Shown in pieces: positions 1 through 7,959 of a stretch of 64,000 bases of DNA. Where the stretch lies: positions 1-64,000 of the forward strand of contig WGCY01000039.1 of the NCBI GenBank assembly GCA_015493525.1, in the 5' to 3' direction. How positions within the stretch are numbered: the first letter of the stretch is position 1; each line of letters opens with the position of its first letter. The notes under the pieces are model-generated. The model saw only the letters and a program-made list of their open reading frames with translations, did not search any database and had not been told where the DNA came from. Both the position numbers and the translations under genes were made by a program. The stretch is from Bacteroidales bacterium. Lineage in GTDB: Bacteria; Bacteroidota; Bacteroidia; Bacteroidales; F082.

Positions 1-120
1 GAATTTGAAAACTTTGACGATAGATATATTGCTGATGTTCAACATAAAATAAACCGAAGACCAAGAGAAAAACTGGGGTTCAAATCCCCTAAAGATATTT
101 TCTTTAGTTTAGTAACCTGA
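1..120 (+). mobile_element. IS30-family transposase, 3' end only
   Basis: Frame 1 is open from the window edge and stops with TGA at 118-120, giving 39 residues. The segment INRRPREKLGFKSPKDIFF is the conserved C-terminal tail of IS30-type transposases (N-x-RPRK-x-LG-x-x-[TS]P-x-x-[VI]F). Only the tail is in the window, so whether the element is intact cannot be judged. The next ~60 bases (from TTTGTCGCATTTG) should hold the right-hand inverted repeat, but its left partner lies outside. It sits directly upstream of hutI and points toward it. Confidence 0.75.
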
Positions 121-195
121 TTTGTCGCATTTGTGGGTTGAAACTACGCTTCAAATGAATAGCCAACGTAGCGGCAATAGAAGCAGCATCTTGTG

Positions 196-203
196 TATTT
201 TTG
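196..203 (+). promoter_or_regulatory. Bacteroidota -7 promoter box of hutI
   Basis: TATTTTTG fits the TAnnTTTG -7 element of the primary sigma factor in Bacteroidota and lies 20 bases before the hutI ATG. It sits between the IS30 remnant and hutI, so hutI has its own promoter. No convincing -33 box was seen. Confidence 0.5.
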
Positions 204-223
204 TAAAATAAAATTCGTACACG

Positions 224-1492
224 ATGACTATTCTGATAGAAAACATTAAAAAACTGGTACTTACCGAAGAGAAACCGCGTCCCTACGTCAAAGGCAAAGA
301 GATGGCCGAAATGGACAACCTTGACAAAGCCTGGCTACTGATACGTGATGGAAAAATTGCCGATTTCGGGGCAATGGGGGTACTGGACAAGAGCAACCTG
401 CTTTTGGGGACCGAAGAGGTAAAATTACTGGATGCTACCGGAAAAATGGTCTTTCCGGCGTTTGTTGATTCGCATACCCATCTCGTTTATCCCGCTTCAC
501 GCGAAATTGAATACGTGGACAAAATCAAAGGACTTTCTTACGAAGAAATTGCCAGGCGGGGCGGCGGCATCCTGAATACGGCCCGTAAAATGCAGGAGAT
601 TTCAGAAGATGAACTGTACAGGCAGGCCATGCAACGGTTGGATGAAATTATTTCATTGGGTACCGGGGCCGTGGAGATAAAAAGCGGCTACGGCCTGAGT
701 ACAGAAAGCGAATTGAAAATGCTGCGGGTCATCAAACGGCTGAAACAGGATTCGCCACTGACCATTCGGGCCAATTTCCTCGGGGCACACGCTGTTCCGG
801 CAGCATACAAGGGCCGCCAGACGGAATATGTGGACAAAGTAATCAACGAAATGATGCCACGGGTGGCCGAAGAAGGACTGGCTGACTTTGTGGATGTGTT
901 TTGCGACAAAGGCTTTTTTACCGTGAAAGATACCGAACGTATCCTGGAAGCCGGACAAAAATATGGCCTCCGGGGGAAGATTCACGCCAACGAACTGGAC
1001 TATTCGGGCGGTATCCAGGCCGGCATAAAATACAACGCCCTTTCGGTTGACCATTTGGAATATACCGGTGATGCTGAAATTGAAGCTTTGAAAAACAGCG
1101 AAACCATGCCCACCATTTTGCCGGGGGCCGCTTTCTTTTTGGGAATGGTTTACGCGCCGGCCCGCAAGATGATTGATGCCGGACTGCCGGTAGCCATGGC
1201 CAGCGATTTCAACCCCGGTTCGGCACCTTCCGGGAACATGCAGTTTATCCTCTCCATGGCCAGCATTGCTTACCGGCTGTTGCCCGAAGAAGCCATTCAC
1301 GCCACCACCCTCAACACGGCGTATGCCATGGGCATCAGCGATGTGCTCGGCAGCATTGCCCGTGGAAAAAAAGCCAACGTCTTTATCACCAAACCCATTC
1401 CCACGCTGGAATTTATGCCTTATGCCTTTGGCAGCAACAAGGTGGAAACGGTCATATTGAACGGACAAGTGGCACACACTGAAAAATGTTAA
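224..1492 (+). CDS. hutI: Imidazolonepropionase
   Basis: Cytoplasmic amidohydrolase that opens 4-imidazolone-5-propionate to N-formimino-L-glutamate, the third step of histidine degradation. The 422-residue product has the family's usual length. The metal-binding DSHTHLV motif lies near residue 82, HANELDYSGG near 260 and MASDFNPGS near 325, all typical of HutI. The ATG at 224 follows a -7 box at a sensible distance. The product feeds FtcD, encoded ~300 bases downstream on the same strand. hutH and hutU are not in the window; they may lie beyond the IS30 element to the left. Confidence 0.95.
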   Translation: MTILIENIKKLVLTEEKPRPYVKGKEMAEMDNLDKAWLLIRDGKIADFGAMGVLDKSNLLLGTEEVKLLDATGKMVFPAFVDSHTHLVYPASREIEYVDKIKGLSYEEIARRGGGILNTARKMQEISEDELYRQAMQRLDEIISLGTGAVEIKSGYGLSTESELKMLRVIKRLKQDSPLTIRANFLGAHAVPAAYKGRQTEYVDKVINEMMPRVAEEGLADFVDVFCDKGFFTVKDTERILEAGQKYGLRGKIHANELDYSGGIQAGIKYNALSVDHLEYTGDAEIEALKNSETMPTILPGAAFFLGMVYAPARKMIDAGLPVAMASDFNPGSAPSGNMQFILSMASIAYRLLPEEAIHATTLNTAYAMGISDVLGSIARGKKANVFITKPIPTLEFMPYAFGSNKVETVILNGQVAHTEKC

Positions 1493-1536
1493 TTTTGCGG
1501 GTAACTTTTTGCTATATTTTTGCTGAAACGTACGCT

Positions 1537-1731
1537 CATTCGGATTTATGCTATGGTACTCCTTTGGAGCAATCCGAATACTGATTCTGCGCTGGTCAGG
1601 ATTTGCAATCCCGACCTTCATAAAGAATAAAGGATTTTAAATCCTTGTTCTCTTTAACATTCGGATTGCAAATCCGAATGAGCAAATAGGTAGAATGAGC
1701 GAGTGAAAGTCGGGATTACAAATCCCGACCA
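1537..1731. repeat. REP-like cluster of palindromes (copy 1)
   Basis: The hutI–ftcD gap holds several short inverted repeats built on GGATT-n-AATCC cores: an ATTCGGATT/AATCCGAAT pair at about 1538-1579, GGTCAGGATTTGCAATCCCGACC near 1594-1616 (one mismatch), a small AAGGATTTTAAATCCTT, a near-perfect palindrome at 1658-1680 and another at 1709-1729. Related units recur at 6055-6190 and 12870-13030. They resemble dispersed REP/BIME units. No transposase gene is associated with them here. Confidence 0.7.
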
Positions 1732-1787
1732 GCGTGAGGTTGACTTAAAAAGAAAAAAATGAACAGAACAAATAAACAGCTTATCTT

Positions 1788-3485
1788 ATGAAAAAACTGA
1801 TTGAATGCGTCCCCAACTTCAGCGAAGGGCGTGATATGGGCATTATCAAACAGATTACCGATGAAATTGAAAAAGTGGAAGGTGTCAAGCTGCTGGATGT
1901 GGATCCGGGGGCTGCCACCAACCGTACGGTTGTCACTTTTGTTGGAACGCCTGATGAGGTGGTGGAAGCTGCTTTTCAGGCAGTTAAAAAAGCAGCTGAA
2001 GTCATCGACATGCGCCATCACAAGGGTGAGCATCCCCGTTTTGGGGCTACCGATGTCTGTCCGCTGGTACCGGTGTCCAACATCACCATGGAGGAGACCG
2101 TGGAATATGCCCGCAAGCTGGCCCAGCGAATTGGCGAAGAGCTGGAAGTTCCCGTTTACTGTTATGAAAATGCCGCTTTTAACGATGAGCGGAAAAACCT
2201 GGCCAACTGCCGTTCGGGCGAGTACGAAGGACTGACCGAAAAGCTGTCCGACCCGCACTGGAAACCCGATTTTGGTCCGGCAGAATTCAATGAAAAAGTA
2301 GCCGGAACCGGTGCCACGGCTGTTGGTGCCCGCGATTTTCTGGTGGCTTTCAACGTGAACCTGAACACGACTTCCACACGCCGTGCCAACGCCATTGCTT
2401 TTGATGTGCGCGAACGCGGACGGACAAAAAGAGAAGGTAACCCCGTTACCGGGAAAATTGTGAAAGACGAAAATGGCAAACCGGTGATGGTCCCCGGTTC
2501 ACTGAAAGCGGTGAAAGCCATTGGCTGGTTTATCGAAGAATATGGCGTTGCCCAGATTTCCATGAACCTCACCAACATTAGCATTACACCAGTGCACGTG
2601 GCTTTTGACGAAGTATGCAAAAAAGCAGATGCCCGCGGTATACGGGTTACCGGCTCGGAGCTGGTAGGGCTTATCCCGCTGGAAGCCATGTTGGAAGCCG
2701 GACGCTATTTTCTGCGTAAGCAAAAACGCTCCGTTGGCGTTGACCGTGATGAGCTGCTTAAAATCGCCATCAAATCTATGGGACTTAACGATTTAAAGCC
2801 TTTTAACCCGAAAGAACGCATCATTGAGTTTCTGCTGGAAGAGCCGGACAAAAAACTGGTTGACATGAACCTCACAGCCTTTGCCAACGAAACAGCTTCC
2901 GAATCTCCGGCACCCGGCGGCGGTTCTATTTCGGCTTACGTGGGAGCTTTGGGCGTTTCGCTGGGAACCATGGTCGCTAACCTGTCGGCACACAAACGCG
3001 GCTGGGACGATCAGTGGGAATTGTTCTCCGATTGGGCCGAAAAAGGCCAGCAGTACAAAGACGAATTACTGCGGCTCGTGGACGAAGACACCCGTGCTTT
3101 TAACAAGATTATGGATGCTTTCGGACTTCCGAAGAAAACAGCTGAAGAGAAAAAACTTCGTCAGGAAGCCATCCAGGAAGCTTCAAAATATGCCATGGAG
3201 ATCCCGTTTAAAGTGATGGAAACAGCCTACAACTCCATCGCGGTTATGCGTGCCATGGCAGAAAACGGCAACCCCAACTCCGCTTCCGATGCCGGTGTGG
3301 GCGCACTTTGCGCATTGACAGCCGTGGAAGGTGCTTACCTGAACGTGAAAATCAATGCCATGGGTATCATCGATAAGAAGTTTACCTCTGACATGCTCCG
3401 TCGCGCCGAAGAGCTTGCCCAAAAAGCACACGGTTGCCGCGACATGATTCTGGAAACGGTGGAAGTGAAGATCAACAGTTTGTAA
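1788..3485 (+). CDS. ftcD: Glutamate formimidoyltransferase / formimidoyl-THF cyclodeaminase fusion
   Basis: Bifunctional folate enzyme. The N-terminal ~300 residues (start MKKLIECVPNFSEGRD) are the formiminotransferase, which moves the formimino group from formiminoglutamate to tetrahydrofolate. Residues ~350-565 (TASESPAPGGGSISAYVGAL) are the cyclodeaminase, which releases ammonia and forms methenyl-THF. At 565 residues it is a full-length fusion like the mammalian FTCD. It follows hutI and completes histidine breakdown to glutamate. The gap between them carries REP-like palindromes, so co-transcription is possible but not shown. Confidence 0.95.
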   Translation: MKKLIECVPNFSEGRDMGIIKQITDEIEKVEGVKLLDVDPGAATNRTVVTFVGTPDEVVEAAFQAVKKAAEVIDMRHHKGEHPRFGATDVCPLVPVSNITMEETVEYARKLAQRIGEELEVPVYCYENAAFNDERKNLANCRSGEYEGLTEKLSDPHWKPDFGPAEFNEKVAGTGATAVGARDFLVAFNVNLNTTSTRRANAIAFDVRERGRTKREGNPVTGKIVKDENGKPVMVPGSLKAVKAIGWFIEEYGVAQISMNLTNISITPVHVAFDEVCKKADARGIRVTGSELVGLIPLEAMLEAGRYFLRKQKRSVGVDRDELLKIAIKSMGLNDLKPFNPKERIIEFLLEEPDKKLVDMNLTAFANETASESPAPGGGSISAYVGALGVSLGTMVANLSAHKRGWDDQWELFSDWAEKGQQYKDELLRLVDEDTRAFNKIMDAFGLPKKTAEEKKLRQEAIQEASKYAMEIPFKVMETAYNSIAVMRAMAENGNPNSASDAGVGALCALTAVEGAYLNVKINAMGIIDKKFTSDMLRRAEELAQKAHGCRDMILETVEVKINSL

Positions 3486-3532
3486 GGCACAAGCGGATAC
3501 TTGCGCCAGTATTTTTTTGAAATTTAATCAAG

Positions 3533-4162
3533 ATGTCACACGTTACTGTCATATTGCTCTATTTCACTTCGTTTTTCACGTTGATTAACCCGTTGGGCGT
3601 CATGCCTGTTTTTCTTTCCATGACCGACGGACTTTCCAGGAAGGCTCGGAAAAATACGGCTATCAAGGCCATGGCCACTGCGCTGGGCGTATTGTTACTG
3701 TTTGCCTTGCTGGGGAAATATATGTTTGACTTTTTTGGCATTTCAGTAGCCGGGTTAAAAGTAGTAGGCGGTATCCTTTTCTTCTACATGGGATATGACA
3801 TGCTAAATGCCCGGTTGAGCCGCATGAAATTACGTGGAGATGAAGTGGATGCTTACGTGGATGATATTGCCATAACTCCGTTGGGTATTCCCATGATTGC
3901 CGGCCCGGGTGCCATAACCAACGCTATGGTTCTCATGGGGGATGCCAAAAATATAATGGAACGGGGTGAGGTGATTGTTTCCATTGTCTTGGTTTCCATC
4001 GTTTCCTTACTCATTTTACTGGGTGCCACGGGCATCATTAAGTTTCTTGGTACCAGTGGAAACAAAATCATGATGAAGCTCATGGGGCTTATCGTTATGG
4101 TGATAGCCGTGGAGTTTTTCTTTCAGGGCATTACGCCCTATGTGCAGGCAATGTTGCATTAA
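3533..4162 (+). CDS. MarC-family integral membrane protein
   Basis: A 209-residue inner-membrane protein with about six hydrophobic segments. The N-terminal motif FTLINPLGVMPVFLSMT and the mid-protein PLGIPMIAGPGAI are the two signature stretches of the MarC/UPF0056 family, and the length is normal. The biochemical role of this family is not settled; the older link to multiple antibiotic resistance was withdrawn for E. coli MarC. It begins 47 bases after ftcD and is followed by a structured non-coding element. Confidence 0.88.
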   Translation: MSHVTVILLYFTSFFTLINPLGVMPVFLSMTDGLSRKARKNTAIKAMATALGVLLLFALLGKYMFDFFGISVAGLKVVGGILFFYMGYDMLNARLSRMKLRGDEVDAYVDDIAITPLGIPMIAGPGAITNAMVLMGDAKNIMERGEVIVSIVLVSIVSLLILLGATGIIKFLGTSGNKIMMKLMGLIVMVIAVEFFFQGITPYVQAMLH

Positions 4163-4290
4163 ATGTGTCATTATTATTTCGGTTCTACTACCATTTTAGC
4201 GGGCATATTATTTTTGTAGTGTCCAAGGTTCACTTTTTAAGAAAAGTCAGAAGACGGAAGACCGAAGTTTTTTCGTTCATCGCTCCGATG

Positions 4291-4450
4291 CGCCAGGGAT
4301 GGGAGCGGCAGCACCCGGTGGCAGAAGCGGATGTGAAGCAGGCCGGCGGGAGCAACCGGAGGAAGCTCCCCGCCGGACGTAGCGCAACACCGCTTGTACC
4401 ACCGGGATTATAGCGGACAGCCCGTCGTGGGCCAGTGCGCAGGCCGCCCA
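4291..4450 (+). ncRNA. Putative structured RNA with a long GC-rich hairpin
   Basis: No gene fits the 379 bases between marC-like and rpmG, but this GC-rich part folds strongly. An outer GGG near 4296 can pair with CCC near 4421. Inside, CCCGGTGG (~4314) pairs exactly with CCACCGGG (~4399), AAGCGG with CCGCTT, and the stem CCGGCGGGAGC with GCTCCCCGCCGG. The flanking single-stranded motifs AGGGATGGGAGCGGCA and TATAGCGGACAGCCC resemble a single-copy element I recall from many Bacteroidota genomes, where the hairpin sequence varies but these flanks persist. Strand is chosen from those motifs. No name is assigned. Confidence 0.55.
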
Positions 4451-4505
4451 CAAAAAATAAAGAAAAATATTTCTAAAATAATTAGGATAATGTTACAGGA
4501 GTTTG

Positions 4506-4513
4506 TATTTTTG
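4506..4513 (+). promoter_or_regulatory. -7 promoter box of rpmG
   Basis: TATTTTTG, a match to TAnnTTTG, 28 bases before the rpmG ATG and ~60 bases after the putative structured RNA. It gives rpmG and the DUF4295 gene a start independent of that RNA. Confidence 0.5.
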
Positions 4514-4541
4514 CCGACCAAAATTTTAAAAGCGATTCACG

Positions 4542-4730
4542 ATGGCTAAGAAAAGTAAAGACGCAAGGATTCAGGTAATTTTAGAGTGTACCGAGCATAA
4601 AAAAAGTGGTATGCCGGGGACTTCAAGGTACATTACCACCAAGAACAAAAAGAATACGCCCGAAAGGCTGGAGTTGAAAAAATACAACCCCATCCTGAAA
4701 AAAATGACTATTCACAGAGAAATTAAATAA
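4542..4730 (+). CDS. rpmG: 50S ribosomal protein L33
   Basis: A 62-residue basic protein beginning [17 protein letters not shown], with the L33 segment [23 protein letters not shown]. The length is right for L33 of this phylum. It lies seven bases before a DUF4295 gene, then ftsY, a gene order repeatedly seen in Bacteroidota, where rpmB usually precedes rpmG. rpmB is absent here; its place is taken by the folded element and the MarC-like gene. Confidence 0.95.
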   Translation: MAKKSKDARIQVILECTEHKKSGMPGTSRYITTKNKKNTPERLELKKYNPILKKMTIHREIK

Positions 4731-4737
4731 TTGAACC

Positions 4738-4890
4738 ATGGCTAAGAAAGTAGTTGCATCATTACAGAGCACAGGAAAAGACTTTGCAAAAGTTATTAAA
4801 GCGGTAAAATCCCCCAAGTCGGGTGCTTACACTTTTAAAGAAGAAATTGTCCCTACCGATAAGGTGAAAGAATATTTTGCTAAGAAATAA
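4738..4890 (+). CDS. DUF4295 small basic protein
   Basis: A 50-residue protein (starts MAKKVVASLQST, ends VKEYFAKK) too short for most gene finders. It starts seven bases after the rpmG stop. The Lys-rich sequence and the position between rpmG and ftsY match the DUF4295 family, confined to Bacteroidota and invariably beside L33. A ribosome-linked role is inferred from that context only. A terminator hairpin follows. Confidence 0.85.
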   Translation: MAKKVVASLQSTGKDFAKVIKAVKSPKSGAYTFKEEIVPTDKVKEYFAKK

Positions 4891-4917
4891 GCAGAAAGAT
4901 TTCTCAATTCTTAAAAA

Positions 4918-4960
4918 GAAAGCTTTTTCCTGTTACCGGGAAGAAGCTTTTTTTATTTTT
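4918..4960 (+). terminator. Rho-independent terminator after rpmG–DUF4295
   Basis: AAGCTTTTTCC, a seven-base loop, then GGAAGAAGCTT (one G·T pair), followed by a T-rich run. It ends the two-gene ribosomal unit just before the ftsY promoter. Confidence 0.75.
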
Positions 4961-4967
4961 AACTTTG
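4960..4967 (+). promoter_or_regulatory. -7 promoter box of ftsY
   Basis: TAACTTTG (TAnnTTTG type) immediately downstream of the terminator tail and 34 bases before the ftsY ATG. Confidence 0.5.
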
Positions 4968-5001
4968 CGTCGAATCGTAACAAATTTTTAATCTGATAAT
5001 T

Positions 5002-5958
5002 ATGGGCTTATTCTCTTTCTTTTCTTCAAAAGAACAAAAAGAAGACCTGGACAAAGGACTCGAAAAAACCAAACAAAGCGTTTTTAGCAAACTCTCCAAA
5101 GCGGTCATTGGGAAATCGAAAGTGGACGAAGATGTGCTGGATGAACTGGAAGAAATTCTCGTTACCTCCGACGTGGGGGTGGAAACGACCCTGAAAATCA
5201 TCGACCGTATTGAAGCCCGTGTGGCCCGCGACAAATACCTTGGCGTGGACGAGCTGAACCAGCTGCTGAAAGAAGAAATTGTTGCCCTTTTGCAGGAGAA
5301 CAACAGTGGCGATGGTGCCGATTTTGAACTGCCGGCAGAGAAAAAACCTTATGTCATCATGGTGGTTGGCGTGAACGGGGTGGGAAAAACCACCACCATT
5401 GGCAAGCTGGCCTACAACTTTAAACGGGCCGGGAAAAAGGTGATGCTGGGTGCTTCGGACACCTTCCGTGCCGCCGCTGTATCGCAGTTGGAGATATGGT
5501 CGAAGCGTGTGGATGTCCCCATTATAAGCCAGGGCATGGGTGCCGACCCGGCTTCCGTAGCTTATGACACGGTGAAATCGGCCATGGCACAGGATACCGA
5601 TGTTGTCCTTATCGATACCGCCGGAAGGTTGCACAACAAGGTGAACCTGATGAACGAGCTTTCCAAGATAAAACGCGTCATGCAAAAGCTGATTCCCGAT
5701 GCGCCCCACGAAATTTTGCTGGTGCTGGATGCTTCCACCGGGCAAAACGCCATCGAGCAGGCCCGGCAGTTTATCGCTGCCACCGAAGTGAATGCCATTG
5801 CCCTCACCAAACTGGATGGCACCGCCAAAGGCGGTGTGGTCATCGGTATCTCCGATACTTTTAAAATCCCGGTAAAATATATTGGCGTAGGCGAGAAGAT
5901 GGAAGACTTGCAGGTATTTAACCGAAAGGAATTTGTGGAAACACTTTTCTCTTCGTAG
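5002..5958 (+). CDS. ftsY: Signal recognition particle receptor FtsY
   Basis: SRP-receptor GTPase that docks ribosome–SRP complexes at the inner membrane for co-translational insertion. The 318 residues comprise a short N-terminal helix in place of the long acidic A domain of E. coli, a helical N domain to ~110, and the G domain: GVNGVGKTTT near 122, DTFRAAA near 153, DTAGR near 204 and TKLDGTAKGG near 268. The lack of an A domain is common in this phylum. It is transcribed with the ribosomal genes but from its own promoter. Confidence 0.96.
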   Translation: MGLFSFFSSKEQKEDLDKGLEKTKQSVFSKLSKAVIGKSKVDEDVLDELEEILVTSDVGVETTLKIIDRIEARVARDKYLGVDELNQLLKEEIVALLQENNSGDGADFELPAEKKPYVIMVVGVNGVGKTTTIGKLAYNFKRAGKKVMLGASDTFRAAAVSQLEIWSKRVDVPIISQGMGADPASVAYDTVKSAMAQDTDVVLIDTAGRLHNKVNLMNELSKIKRVMQKLIPDAPHEILLVLDASTGQNAIEQARQFIAATEVNAIALTKLDGTAKGGVVIGISDTFKIPVKYIGVGEKMEDLQVFNRKEFVETLFSS

Positions 5959-5962
5959 TTTT

Positions 5963-6240
5963 ACCACGATAGATATTTACCACGAAGGTACACAAAGGAC
6001 AACACAAAGGAGGTACGAAGGGAAAAACCCTTAGTGGTACTTTGTGAAAACATGTGCTGGTCGGGATTTGCAATCCCGACCTAAAATGGGCTTGTGGATT
6101 TGTAATCCTGACTTTTTTAAACCGGTTTATCAGCCGGAAACGGATTAAAAATCCTGGTGTCCTTTTACATTCGGGTTACAAACCCGAATGAGCCTTAGTG
6201 GTACTTTGTGAAAACCCTTGGTGTCCCTTAGTGGTAAAAA
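5963..6240. repeat. Two interleaved repeat families before rimO (REP-like copy 2)
   Basis: The gap before rimO contains no gene. It holds GGTCGGGATTTGCAATCCCGACC-like and CATTCGGGTTACAAACCCGAATG palindromes (about 6058-6190), related to those at 1537-1731 and 12870-13030. Around them lie copies of a second type: ACCACGAAGGTACACAAAGG (~5982) and CTTAGTGGTACTTTGTGAAAA (~6031 and ~6194), which are inverted relative to one another. This arrangement suggests one repeat inserted into another. Confidence 0.65.
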
Positions 6241-6280
6241 AAGAAACACCCGTTGTGGTAAAATAATTGTAAAAACCTGT

Positions 6281-7597
6281 ATGGTGAGAAAAAAGAAAAA
6301 ACAAAAAGTTAATGTGGTAACGTTGGGATGCTCCAAAAACCTGGTGGACTCGGAAGTACTCATGCGGCAGCTTGATAACCGCTATGAAGTGGTGAGCGAT
6401 TCCAATGATCCCTCCGACATCATGGTTATCAACACCTGTGGTTTCATTCAGGATGCCAAAGAGGAATCCATCGACATGATTTTGTCAGCGGTGGAAGCAA
6501 AGAAAGCCGGGCAGTTGAAAAAGGTAATCGTAACCGGATGCCTTTCACAGCGATATAAAAAGGAATTAGGCAAAGAAATGACCGGTGTGGATGCTTTTTT
6601 CGGCGTGAATGATTTACCACAAATCCTGAAGACACTGGAAGTCGATTACAAAAAAGAGTTGGTGGGAGAGCGTCATCTGACGACACCCTCGCATTTTGCT
6701 TACCTGAAAGTTTCGGAAGGCTGTGACCGTAGCTGTGCTTTTTGTGCTATCCCGCTTATTCGCGGGAAGCACGTTTCCAAACCCTTTGAGGAAATCATTG
6801 GAGAAGCAGAAAAGCTGGCTGCCAAAGGGGTAAAAGAGCTGCTGCTCATTGCCCAGGATCTGACCTACTATGGCCTTGATTTGTACCAAAAACGTAGAAT
6901 TGCCGAACTGGTACAACGTTTGTCGGAAATAGATGGCATTGAGTGGATTCGGTTGCATTATGCTTATCCGGCCGGTTTTCCGGAAGACCTGCTGGAAGTA
7001 ATGCAGAGAAATCCCAAAGTGTGCAAATATCTCGACATTCCATTACAGCACATCAGCAGCCGTATATTGCAATCCATGAAACGCGGCCTGGATGGAGAAA
7101 AAACCCGTCAACTGGCATTGTCATGGCGCGAAAAAGTTCCGGGCATGGCACTGCGCTCTACCTTTATTGTCGGCTATCCGGGCGAAACGGAAGAGGAGTT
7201 TGAACTACTGCTGGAGTTTATTCGTGAAATACGTTTCGACCGGCTGGGCGTTTTTCAATATTCGCCCGAAGAAAACACGACCGCTTTTGATTTGCCTGAT
7301 GACGTTCCTGATGACGTTAAGCAAGAGCGCGAAGACCGGCTTATGCAGTTGCAACAACAAATTTCACTGGAACTGAATGAAGAAAAAGCCGGGAAAACAT
7401 TTAAAGTGATCATCGACAAAAAGGAGGGCGGGTTTTACGTGGGCCGTACCGAATTTGATTCGCCAGAAGTGGATAACGAAGTGCTGATTTCAGCAGAAAA
7501 CGGAAAGCTGGAACCCGGAGAGTTTTACAACGCCAAAATCATCCGGTCGGATTTCTATGACCTTTACGGGGAGAAGGTTGAGGGATTGGAAGATTAG
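6281..7597 (+). CDS. rimO: Ribosomal protein uS12 methylthiotransferase
   Basis: Radical-SAM enzyme that adds a methylthio group to an aspartate of ribosomal protein S12. I take the ATG at 6281 (MVRKKKKQKVNVVTLGCSKN): an upstream ATG at 6218 in the same frame would translate repeat DNA. That gives 438 residues, the usual RimO size. The N-terminal UPF0004 domain has CSKNLVDSE and NTCGF; the radical-SAM cluster CDRSCAFC lies near 148; a TRAM domain ends the protein. The last codons (KVEGLED) run into a tandem repeat that continues past the stop. Confidence 0.94.
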   Translation: MVRKKKKQKVNVVTLGCSKNLVDSEVLMRQLDNRYEVVSDSNDPSDIMVINTCGFIQDAKEESIDMILSAVEAKKAGQLKKVIVTGCLSQRYKKELGKEMTGVDAFFGVNDLPQILKTLEVDYKKELVGERHLTTPSHFAYLKVSEGCDRSCAFCAIPLIRGKHVSKPFEEIIGEAEKLAAKGVKELLLIAQDLTYYGLDLYQKRRIAELVQRLSEIDGIEWIRLHYAYPAGFPEDLLEVMQRNPKVCKYLDIPLQHISSRILQSMKRGLDGEKTRQLALSWREKVPGMALRSTFIVGYPGETEEEFELLLEFIREIRFDRLGVFQYSPEENTTAFDLPDDVPDDVKQEREDRLMQLQQQISLELNEEKAGKTFKVIIDKKEGGFYVGRTEFDSPEVDNEVLISAENGKLEPGEFYNAKIIRSDFYDLYGEKVEGLED

Positions 7598-7600
7598 AAG

Positions 7601-7752
7601 GGTTGGAAGGTTGGAGGGTTGAAAGGTTGGAGGGTTGAAAGGTTGGAAGGTTGAAGGGTTGAAGGGTTGGAAGGTTGGAGGGTTGGAGGGTTGAAGGGTT
7701 GGAGGGTTGAAGGGTTGAAAGGTTGGAGGGTTGGAGGGTTGAAAAGTTGAAT
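7601..7752 (+). repeat. 8-bp tandem repeat, about 18-19 units
   Basis: Starting four bases after the rimO stop, the unit GGTTGRAR (GGTTGGAA, GGTTGGAG, GGTTGAAA, GGTTGAAG) is repeated without interruption for about 18 units to ~7744, then decays. The same rhythm is visible in the final rimO codons. A gene call across it would be false. The remaining ~200 bases to the next gene hold only a promoter box. Confidence 0.9.
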
Positions 7753-7915
7753 GGTTTTCATAATATTCCTTTTCTTGAAAGCTTTCCTTTTTCCAGATTC
7801 ATCTCACAAACGTTTGAAAAAGTGTTTGACAAATTTTTCCACAAGGCAACAGCTATTTCCTTAAAAAATAAGGATTTATTAACACAGGGAGGTTATTACT
7901 TTCCGGTGATTTTCT

Positions 7916-7923
7916 TATTTTTG
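7916..7923 (+). promoter_or_regulatory. -7 promoter box of the glycogen debranching operon
   Basis: TATTTTTG (TAnnTTTG type), 36 bases before the ATG at 7960. The three following genes are spaced by 20-40 bases and could share this promoter. Confidence 0.5.
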
Positions 7924-7959
7924 TTAACTCGTAAAAGTTAATGAAACACCAAAAAGAAA

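Noticed and set aside
79-100. GGGGTTCAAATCCCC looks like a tRNA T-arm
   Set aside because: It lies inside the transposase reading frame and there is no acceptor stem, D-arm or anticodon arm around it.
653-1621. Long open frame on the minus strand opposite hutI
   Set aside because: It shadows a clear HutI sequence, has no recognisable domain, and results from the codon bias of the real gene.
4165-4451. Open frames on both strands across the GC-rich element before rpmG
   Set aside because: The base-paired structure explains the region; translations are Arg/Gly/Pro-rich and match nothing.
6218-6280. Longer start for rimO
   Set aside because: The extra 21 residues translate repeat DNA; family N termini begin at VNVVTLGCSKN, close to the ATG at 6281.
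7601-7752. CRISPR-like repeat
   Set aside because: Units of 8 bp with no spacers; a simple tandem array.
7723-7941. 72-codon open frame after the tandem repeat
   Set aside because: It starts inside the repeat, overlaps the next promoter and has no homology.
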